In this document: positions 55,316 through 64,000 of the stretch, piece after piece
How positions within the stretch are numbered: the first letter of the stretch is position 1
Layout of the letters: every line of letters starts with the position of its first letter
NCBI GenBank assembly: GCA_963989385.1
Contig: OZ022511.1
Location: 27,522,503-27,586,502, forward strand
Direction: 5' to 3'
Source: Ctena decussata
Taxonomy: Eukaryota; Mollusca; Bivalvia; Lucinida; Lucinidae
DNA length: 64,000 nucleotides
Translations under genes and position numbers: made by a program
The notes under the pieces: generated by a model
Database searches by the model: none
What the model saw: the letters and a program-made list of their open reading frames with translations, nothing else
Told to the model about the DNA's origin: nothing

Positions 55316-56380
55316 CTATTCTATTCTATTCTATCCAATAACCTTACTAGGTCGTTGGGGCACCACAGCTGACTTCAAAACAATCCCTTTCCACCTTGTC
55401 CTGTCTTCAGCTGCCCTAGTTGAGCTGGCAAAGTCCATTCCAGTCCACTCCTTGATATTGTCTTCCCACCTCTTCTTCTGTCTACCTCTTCTTCTTTTTC
55501 CTTTCACTGTGCCCTGAAGAATTGTCTTTGCTAAACCAGAATACCTTGAGACGTGGCCAAACCACCTTAGTTTCCGTTTCTTGACCAGCGTCAGGAGTTC
55601 ATCATATTCTCCAATGGCTGCTTGGATCTTCCTGCGAACCTCCTCATTGGTTATATGGTCCTTGTACGAAATGTTCAGTAACCTTCGGTAGCATCTCATC
55701 TCAAAGGCCTGCGTTCTTTTCTCTAACTCTGCTGTCAAGGTCTATGATTCACAGGCATACAGAAATATGGAAATGACAAGGGAGCGCATAAGTGTCACCT
55801 TTGATCCAAGAGATATGTTGTTATCTCTCCAAATTGGTTTCAGCTTGGCAAGAGCTGAAGTGGCTTGTGCTATCCTTGAGAGAACCTCCTGTTTTGAGCC
55901 ATCATCTGAGACAACTGCTCCAAGGTATTTGAAGCTGCTTACAGTACCCAGCTTCTGCCCCTTTACCTTGATCTCCCTTTGGATGCCATCTGCGCTGTTT
56001 GTGTTCAGTTTGGTCTTCTCAGCACTGATCTCCATCTTATACCTTGTGCAGGTCTGGTCGAGACTTTCAACTAGAGCTTCTAGTTCCTGCTCTTCCTCAG
56101 CAAGAGCGTCTATGTCATCGGCAAACCGCAGGTTGGTAATATTTCTGCCGCCTATGCTAACCTTTCCATCATGTTCTTCCAGAGCATCGGACATGATCCG
56201 TTCGAGAAAAATGTTGAAGAGGGTGGGTGACAGAAGACATCCTTGTCTTACTCCAGCTGTTGTTCTGAACAATTCTCCTGTGCTGCCATTTATCAGGACT
56301 GCACTTGTAGCCTTGTCGTATAGCTGCTCAATGGTGCGAACTAGGTTTGCATTGATATTGTACTTCCTCATGGTGGCCCA
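55316..56380 (-). mobile_element. RTE-like non-LTR retrotransposon fragment in 5S unit 5
   Basis: Inserted between CCAGGAT and AAGTCCATG of the unit, as judged against units 1-4. Its 3' end (low coordinates) is a run of four TTCTA repeats (GAATA on the coding strand), typical of RTE/CR1 tails. No clear target-site duplication. The 5' side is truncated within the reverse transcriptase. Confidence 0.82.
55331..56371 (-). pseudogene. RTE-like reverse transcriptase, one nonsense codon
   Basis: Begins within the RT domain (MRKYNINANLV), with AGVRQGCLLSP and FADDIDAL (residues 83-90), and SSFKYLGAVVSDDG. At YACES the next codon is TAG at about 55742, where relatives usually have Trp; the frame then resumes unchanged (TLTAELEKR) and ends with the usual C-terminal block RWFGHVSRYSGLAKTILQG and GRQKKRWEDNIKEW. 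A single substitution therefore splits an otherwise continuous 346-codon stretch. Decayed transposon, not a host gene. Confidence 0.85.
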
Positions 56381-57036
56381 TGTAAGTCCATGTAACTGCG
56401 TTGTCTGTCAGAGTAAGTGCATTGCATCGTTTACGAGAGAGCCTGCACTGCTTAGACTAGTCAGAAAAAGTGTATTACGTACTGGAATTAGTAAGATGTT
56501 GCGTGTTTGACTTTCCATGCACTTACTGAGCAGACTGTGCATATGCTCATCTGAAGACTTTCTTCGCGTGGCGCAACACTAAATATTCCAGCCACATTCA
56601 ATGATAACAGATTTATTCCTCATGCTCAGCTGACACACAACGCTGACACAACGTCGTGTCATTAACGTTGGTTAAACATCACTATGCCGTTGAATTAACG
56701 TTGATATTGACGGTTACTTTTTACTTTAGACAAAAGCTGATCATATGAGGCGCGAATTAGTACTCCGAAATAAAGAGGCTTATCGAAGATGTTTTGCCAT
56801 AGTTTAATCGATTATCACAAAACCATCACGTTGAATCAACGTTGATCCGATGATGATTCAGCTTTTTTTTGTCTGCTGGCATGATGGGACTGAAATGCAA
56901 ACATCGCAGATCCTGATACGACTGCTCTACTAGGCCTGCAATGTGTGTCCCAGTAGTAAGAACTGCAGGATAGGCTATTACTGATCGCAAACTCACAAAT
57001 GTACACTTTGTAAATGTTGAAAATCGGTACTTTGTT

Positions 57037-57156
57037 GTCTACGGCCATAATACATTGAAAACATCGGTTCTCGTCCGATCACGGAAATTAAGCAACGTCG
57101 GGCCCTGTTAGTACTTAGATGGGTGACCGCCTGGGAATATCGGGTGCTGCAGACTT
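57037..57156 (+). rRNA. 5S rRNA, unit 5 (variant copy)
   Basis: 120 bases. Differs from the unit 3/4 copies at a few sites, including GTACTTAGATGGG (usually TTGGATGGG) and AATATCGGG (usually AATACCGGG), the first of which falls in the internal promoter. May be less active or a pseudogene. Confidence 0.8.
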
Positions 57157-58729
57157 TTGTCTGTTTTTATTTATTTTCCATTTTTATTTCTTTTTTCTTT
57201 GATAGTTTTCTTCCCCCAATTTCACGATCACTGTATATATGTATGTATCTCAAAGCTGTGCGAAGGAAAATACTTTTCCCTCAACGTTATAGACCGTTTA
57301 CCGTCTGCTGTGCACTGTCCACTCGCCCTTCGCTTTGGAGCATGCTGAAAAGTAGTGCATGTTGTTCGCGATTTTCCGTATACTATTTACTGTCCAGTGA
57401 AGTGTCTACTGTCTGTCTACTGCGTCCTGGATACTGTTTACTGCGGCCTGTCTGCTACAACATGGATGTGGTGCAAGCACAGGGGCATGGGTACAAGGTC
57501 GCAGCATGTGCGCCTGTTTCAGCGCATCTGGACTCTAAAATGATGTACCTTCAACCAAAGTGGAGTCGCACAAACAGATGAAACCAACATAAGCATCATA
57601 GTAACCTGCACTTTATGGGAGATGAACCCTGGTGGCCCGTAAGAATAATAAAGGATTGCAAAAATTCCTATGTAGCACATACCTATATTTGGGCAGTAAA
57701 ACCCACACGCAGGCACATCTAATTTTCTGTACATTTAAGTTCTGCAATAGTTAAAACAAATGAAAAATAACATGTAAATTAAAAAGACATTTCTGACATT
57801 TTTATTGTCAATTTTAGTTTTGTATGATAGAAATGCAGAATTTATCAATTTTGGCAATATGCACAAATTCTGGCATTATTTCTTTTCCCTAGAGAATTGC
57901 TTCTTTCGTCTGAAGATCGATGTTAATGAAACGTGGACCTAGAATAAATTAGTTATGACTGTAGGCAGACTTCCAATATCATTATTTTGAACCACAACGC
58001 GAGAAAACCAACAAAGTGGTTGTGCGCCCAGCGCAGACTCAGATAAGCCTGGGCATCCACCCAGTCTGATCAGAGTCTTTGCTGTCCACATGAAGGTAGC
58101 GCGCCACGTTAGACCCTTAGCTACCGTTAAAGCGCTTAGAAAAGACTGTGATCATACTAGGCGGATGCCCAGGCTGATCTGAGTCTGCGATGGACGCACT
58201 TCCACTTTGTTGCTTTCTCGTGTCGCGGCTCATTTTTTTTTCTGATTCAGATAAACGGATACCTAATTGGAAGCTCAAGGAGACGGATCAGATCTTCACA
58301 TTGATACATACAACCCAGCAGGCACACAACGTTATAATGACGTCGCATTGACGTCGACGCAAACAGTACATTTCATCGACGTCATTCTGACGTCATGTGC
58401 CCGCTGGGAAATACTTTACTGCCCAGCAGGCACATGATGTCGAAATGACGTCATATTGACGTCGATACGGCATGGTGGCGTCGCATCGACCCCATTTTGA
58501 CATCATTACGACGTCATGTGCCTGCTGGGTGTCTTGCAATGCTGTTCAACAATTTCCATCGTTTTAATTTACTCTCTCTATTGGGACACTTTTAAATTAC
58601 CAGATTATTCTAAAATTTAAACAAATGCTAAAAGTAGCTGACAGTCTGTCAAAAATACTGATAGGATATGACGCATTGCACATCTTGATCTGATTCTAAA
58701 GTGATTTCTCAGATACATCTATCCCAAAA

Positions 58730-59147
58730 CTTTGGACGAGTTGCGTTAAGGTGCGATAACGGCCCAATTTTTTCGCGAAATTTCAAAACGGAGTAATTGA
58801 AAAAATAAAGACAGTTTTAAACAGGCCAATCCTTATATTTTGCAGATCTGTTCATGTATTTTCGACTATCTTCCTAGAAATGCGTCATTTTTTGCCTCAA
58901 TTTATCCTAGAAATGGCCAAAACAGCAAAAAGTGACCAGTTTGCGAACTTTAACATCAGCGAAAAGTATCAGCGCAGGCGAGACCCAACTTAAAATTTTG
59001 ACAAAAGGCGTCTTTTAATAAAACAAACATACTTATCAAAATATCTACTTGGGTCGTGGCTGCGCTGGCTTTTAAAAATTAACTTTTCTGAAAAAATTAT
59101 CGCTCAAGTCGGCATGTCTACTTTTTAGCTACGGCACCGGCGGTGCG
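58730..59147. other. Junction between the 5S array and its right flank
   Basis: Opens CTTTGGACGAGTTGCGTTAA and GGTGCGATAACGGCCC, a diverged inverse of the sequence just left of the array. No gene recognised. Confidence 0.55.
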
Positions 59148-59999
59148 TTTGTTTACATCAAAGCGGCACGTTGTGTATACATGTAACCTCTTCAGACTGT
59201 TTTAAATCAGATTGTTTTGTCACATGTGTGGGAATTTTTTATTGATGAGCGTTATTTATCATTTGCTTTTGTTTATCATAAGTTCAAAACAAAATAAATG
59301 CAGAAGAGAAATCGATAATCTGTAGTACTGTTGGTGTTAAAGTATATATACTTTAAAATAATGGTCTATAAATAGAATCACGGGTTGGCTGAGCGGTTTA
59401 ACCGGCTGTTCCATAAAGCAAGTTTCTTTTAAGTTGAGAGATCGATCCCTACTTGGGGCTTTATCTTTTTTTTTTCATGATGAAGCCCACTGGTCTACCG
59501 CCCCTCGCACCTTCCACAAATTCGCAAGGCCCATGCAGTTGAAGTAATGTCTTCACACTTAACACCAAAACAATGCTATAGGACCATGTCAAGAAGACCT
59601 ACCTGGAAAAGGGACAGCTTATTACTGAAGACATAAATACATAGGCGTAGAAAAAAGGTGTGTGTGTGGGGAGGCCCTCCAGTAAGTAAGTAAATGCATG
59701 GCACCCCGACCCTCATGCCCTGCCCCCTTCCCTTTAAACAATGGTTGTCTACGGTTTGCCGGGGGCTGCCCCATTCTTCCCAATAATTTTGAAATGCATA
59801 GTGCTCCTTCATGCCCCCCCCCCCCCCCGAAAAAAAAGAAAAATTGGTTGTTTACGGTTTGCAACCCGCTCCCTCCTGCTCTCTTCCCCCCCCCCTACCC
59901 CCCCCCCCCCCCCCCCCCAATACCACTTTAAGAAATTATACGAAGTTCATGAAAAAAAAATGTATCTCCTGAAATACATCAATCACATATAACCAGGGC

Positions 60000-60520
60000 T
60001 GTGGAAAAATTAAAAATTGCACTGATTGTACTTATCCTGGGACAAGTAAATGGTCAGGCTTTACTTGTCTAAATAAAACTGAACTTGTACCAATGAAATA
60101 ACAGAAGTTACATCTCTGTGTTATTCGGGGGAATAAATAAGAGGAGTATTTTGTGACATCATTTCGACAAAATTACCAGCTGTTCGTTTCCTCTTTCATA
60201 GACCTACTCTTAAAGGAAAGAATTTGATACCACTGGGAGCAAATTCTTGAAGTGAAGAGTAGCGTCTATTGGGAAAGGGTTTCAGAAACAGGGAAGCCAC
60301 CCTCTGTTTCCAAAAGTAAGCTCCATTTAAAATATGGCAGTTGTATTCAGTCGACTCAAAAGAGATTTATGTATATTTATATAGAATACATGGCATCTGT
60401 AATATATAACTGCATGATATACTTGTCTATGGACAAGTAAATTTTTCACTTGTCCTTAGTAAAATGGGGCAACTAGGACAAGTCGGTCACAGTATTTCCA
60501 CAACCTTCATGTAACACAAA
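60000..60520. mobile_element. Dispersed element with GGCTGTGGAAA / TTTCCACA ends
   Basis: AGGGCTGTGGAAAAATT at the left and AGTATTTCCACAACCTTC at the right, with repeated ACTTGTCC/GGACAAGT words near both ends. A GTGTATGG-family hairpin (AAAGGAAAGAATTTGATACC) appears nested near 60205. Confidence 0.45.
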
Positions 60521-62127
60521 ACTTTGCTATGATCAGAGAGTAATCTGAAAAGAAAAGTCATTGGAAGGTACTCAGGTAACAAATATTTTATTAGAAAAAA
60601 AATAATTTGATACCATTTTCCGTCCCATTGTCAATCACAAAGACTTCCTTAAGCGTACGAAAACAGAAACGCATATACACCCTAACACACAACAGGACTG
60701 CAAGAAGCTCGTTTTCTCTGAATGAGTCATTCTCTTTACAAAATGTTCCTGTGTGGCTGGAATGAACAAGGATTCTTCTTCCTGCCCATACTGATGAACC
60801 CAAACACAGTTACCAGATGCGGCTGTGATTACACCTAAGGTAGCATTATATGTAATTAAAGTAAGTCAGAAAGGCATTGGCGTTTTACAGAAAATGCCGT
60901 GATGTGAGCTTGTGTTAATTCTCATCACAAAAGTCCTTTGAGTCTCTTTAAATGTAGCTATAAATGCAATGAGAAGAGGCAAGCTTTGAGGTAGCTTTGC
61001 AATAAATATAGGGTAAAAAATGATTAGCAGTTTTATTGCCCGAGGGGAGCCGTAATGAATATAGAACCACACTGTCCAACTGAAAGTTTGTTAGAAATAA
61101 TCCGATGGATAAGCAGAGCTAGCAAGTTACAAAAAGGTACGCAGCCTGAAAAGGGTGCATGGGTATTAACCGTAGTGTCCGCCTTTTTTACACGTAGGGA
61201 CAAGTTTCATGACCTCCTGTTTCATTGTATGGAATAATAATAATAATAATAATAATAACAATAATAAACATCCAAAATGTGTCTATTTTGAAAGGGAAAA
61301 TTTGCTCGTGTTGGTGCAAATTTTCCCAAATTGCCCCGTTTTAGCAGGGTGGTACAAAAGAAAATAGAATCTATGGTGATCAGGACTTACCGAGGATAAT
61401 CAAATATACTTAGGCTATGCTTGGGGAATGTGATTTTTTTTTTTTCATTTGAAGTTGAGTTTGAGAAAAAGCACCAAGCAGCATATGTGGAAAGCGAAAG
61501 CTGAGATGGGCTTATTCATTCAAGCAGTCCTGTCCAAAGTAACGCATGTAGTCATCGAAAGTGAAGGGTCTAGTCTGAATGAACTGCCCGTAACTACAGG
61601 CAGATCTGAGTCTTAAGTTCGTTTTTGCACATAAGGTGCACAAAGGAGTGAAAAAGGTAAAGGTTTCTCATAGCCTATTGGCCGCAGGAGCAGTGGCGGT
61701 AACAGGCTCACTCTATCTTGGGCACAGCATGAAAGGCGGAGCCCATCTCTCTTCTAATGCTGCTTTCTTCTTCCCTACTTCGATACACGTGCGAATGTGA
61801 ACATGCGCGGACCCATATGAACCATGTGGGCGCGGGCGTTTAATCACAGAAGTCTGTAGAGAAAACATGTCACAGAGGTGTTCAAGTTGGTTACTTACCT
61901 GAGGGAAACAAGTAAGCGAAGTGTGCAGGGCCTCAGTCAATACAACACATATTAAGCAATATTAAACCATACAGTATATTTATGCAAGTTGTCTGTCATT
62001 ATTGACAACACAATCAATCATTTTATCCATTTTCGGAATACCTGCTCGGGTACTATTCAATCTATCAGTGGGCTATCATTCTCTCAAAGTAGGGCAATGG
62101 TAACTTCAGGTTGCCATAACAACCTAC
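60521..62127. other. Right-flank-specific DNA, no gene recognised
   Basis: Short AAT run at 61235-61260. On the - strand a strong CCTCAG|GTAAGT donor-like site occurs at about 61900, but no exon could be supported with it. Confidence 0.45.
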
Positions 62128-62605
62128 GTTCTGGCCGGTTCATAGACGACCAAGAAAACAGAGGGGGAAATGGACAAAACCCTGCTTGTTTACACACTGA
62201 GCAGGCAACCAAGCAGTTGCCTTGTTATCTCATGATCTAGGTTTTATGGACGGACAAATGGACAGAAAGACGGTGTGGCTGATGGATGAATAACAATAAT
62301 ACACCCTAATTTGGTCGAATATCTGTAGGACACTAATAATGGATTGCCTTGTTGGATTTATTCTAAAAATGTAGCTGACAAATATCATCAAAATTAGAAT
62401 AGGTAAGTATCCAGTATCCATTTTTGATGAGGGTCAGTTTGCAAAAGCTATAAGAATTTAATAAAAGTGATAAATCATCAATATATTATTTTTTTTTATT
62501 TTCGTTTTTTTTAATGGCCTCAGCAGTGTATTAATTAAGGTATTAAGGTATTCCCAAGTGAATTAAAAATTTTGTGGCATAAACATAACAAAATACTAAA
62601 ACAAA

Positions 62606-62869
62606 ATTGATTGATTTATTGCTTAACGTCCTAGGTAAACAACTATGGTCATGTCGGGACGGTCAGTTTAACTAACCACAGTATTCCACGGCAGGCTTAG
62701 ACCTCCTAAGCGGTTAACCAGTTCTAAGTGCACACCGCCAGTAACGGACAACTGCCCTTCTTGAATCAGTGGAAGGAGAAACGAAAGTATGTGGCCAGAC
62801 CGGGTTTCGAACCCAGGACCTCTGACTTATGAGTCAGGTGCCCTACCGATTCCGCTAAGCGGCCCGGCT
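62606..62869 (-). mobile_element. tRNA-derived SINE, copy in right flank
   Basis: Orthologous in position to the SINE at 37715-37978 (duplicated with the flank), with scattered substitutions. Confidence 0.8.
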
Positions 62870-63840
62870 AAAAAAATAATAATCTAAAAAAATGAGTAAG
62901 ATTGAAATTTAAAGAGTAACTACACTTAAGGAACTGACTGAATCAGATCCCAAACCCTATCCCCAACATCAAAGGGAAAGTTGTTGCCATGGCAACGTCA
63001 ATCATAACACGTTAATATATTAAAACATATCTGTGACTATCACATGTAAACATCATATAACAGTTTAAACAAGTCAAATAAAGAATAAAATGCAGAAATA
63101 CTGCGAAATACGTTAAAAATGTTTTAGAAATGTGAAAGTTTTGAGGTTGTTACCATGGCAACGGCAACCATAACGCGCTTAAGTTATTATGTAAATTATA
63201 TATTCTTTAAATACTTCCAATAATAGATGTTACAAATCAAATTAAGAAAATCCAGCATGAAATACTGCAAAAATAAAGTTAATTAAATGCTTTAAAAATG
63301 TGTTATTAGAAGTTGTTGCCATGGCAACAACAAATATACCACGCTTATATTATTACTTTTTTTCGGTAATTATTACAGTCATACATCACATAATAATTTA
63401 AACATTTATCTTTTATATGCTACAAAAGTGTTTATATTTGATTTACAATGGTGTTACTTTGACTATTTCTGTGTGTATTTTAGTTGTAAAAGGCTGAGTT
63501 ATTGCCCTTTACAACTCAGTAGTCTGACGTCATCATTGTCAAATATGCACGAGCATAAACACTAATTAATATTGTCATAGTTTAACTTCATAAATACTCG
63601 ATGCGTAGCCCAGAGGAAAAAAAACGCTAATAAATTCTTCCCCACTCCCTTTTTTTACCCAGATTCCTGCTTGCTACCACACATTACAAATGACAGATGT
63701 TCTCAGAAATGAGCATCAGTACAGGAATAAAAATTATACTTCTTTTAATAAGAGTTACCTAACTAATTTTTTATGACAACAAAATTCATTTCTGACATGG
63801 TTCCAAAATCGGCCTTTATTGCACCTCGTCCTTTGACCTG

Positions 63841-64000
63841 TATTTTATAATTATATACCTGTGTATAAAATATGAATTCAATACACCAATGCTTTCAAAA
63901 GATATCGAACAGAAACCATTTCTTCATACAAAGTAAAGTCGAAAAAGGGCCATAACTCCCACAATAATCAACGGATTTTGCCCAACATCAAATTTGACCT
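63841..64000. other. Right edge
   Basis: Diverges from the left flank after CCTCGTCCTTT. Contains AAAAGGGCCATAACTCC, a motif common beside tandem-core elements in such genomes. No gene. Confidence 0.4.

Larger units (their letters stand above)
54451..58729. repeat. 5S rDNA macro-unit 5, interrupted by an RTE-like LINE fragment
   Basis: Last unit of the array, about 3.21 kb without the insertion at 55316-56380. 5S at 57037-57156 and foldback at 57988-58232. The array ends after ATCCCAAAA at 58729, where the sequence becomes unrelated to the unit. Confidence 0.87.
59148..63840. repeat. Flanking segment, right copy, with inverted block and 2.3-kb insertion
   Basis: 59148-59542 direct, 59542-59806 inverted, and 62128-63835 direct relative to the left copy (36208-38940). 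59807-62127 has no counterpart on the left and includes poly(C) runs (59815-59830, 59887-59920). The SINE is shared (62606-62869); the composite insertion of the left copy is absent. Confidence 0.85.

Noticed and set aside
55767..56510. 247-codon + strand frame
   Set aside because: Antisense shadow of the RTE-like reverse transcriptase running into the 5S unit.
59698..59992. Proline-rich frames
   Set aside because: Produced by poly(C) runs; no gene structure.
61890..61950. Strong CCTCAG|GTAAGT donor on the - strand, considered as an upstream exon of the guanylate cyclase
   Set aside because: The frame that would join the 35937 acceptor meets a stop (TGA) a few codons upstream and has no start codon.

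Overview
This is eukaryotic, intron-rich, AT-leaning DNA packed with foldback/MITE elements, tRNA-type SINEs, simple repeats and non-LTR retrotransposons. The repeat families (palindromic elements ending GAGCCGCGACACG, ones ending CCCAGCAGGCAC, elements opening TTTAGCTCACC with tandem cores) and the gene content point to a bivalve mollusc or close relative; this is an inference from family resemblance and no species is claimed.

Layout. 1-6540: intergenic, dominated by a GA-rich compound minisatellite (about 1515-3640), AAT/ATT tracts and a 40-bp minisatellite (5752-6539). 6593-7330: apparent last two coding exons of a + strand single-pass membrane protein. 7331-20300: intergenic, many hairpin elements and a tandem-core element (12243-13796). 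20370-35937: the one well-supported protein gene, on the - strand: a membrane guanylate cyclase with an extracellular NIT-type domain, rebuilt here as 11 exons whose phases all agree (651 residues; first exon uncertain). Its introns hold MITEs, a large tandem-core element (25300-27190) and an unusual tandem expansion of the 3' end of one of its own exons with the splice donor (34518-35218). 36152-38940: a segment that recurs at 59133-63840. 38944-58729: five tandem units of about 3.2 kb carrying 5S rRNA genes (four copies, one unit has lost its gene), with a long-ORF LINE inserted in unit 4 and a broken RTE-like LINE in unit 5. 58730-64000: right flank, containing the second copy of the flanking segment with one block inverted.

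How the parts relate. The guanylate cyclase model has TM1, NIT-like ectodomain, TM2, HNOBA-like coiled coil and class III cyclase domain: a predicted receptor that would turn an external ligand (nitrate/nitrite for characterised NIT domains) into cGMP. Its catalytic site keeps both metal aspartates, the guanine-selecting Glu/Cys and the Arg, but Phe replaces the usual catalytic Asn. The 5S array is a separate, repeat-driven locus. The most interesting observations are the altered cyclase active site, the exon-derived array of decoy splice donors, the 5S array with its duplicated and partly inverted flanks, a 333-bp palindromic element that reads as nearly the same peptide on both strands, and a filled/empty-site pair that defines a composite tRNA-like insertion.
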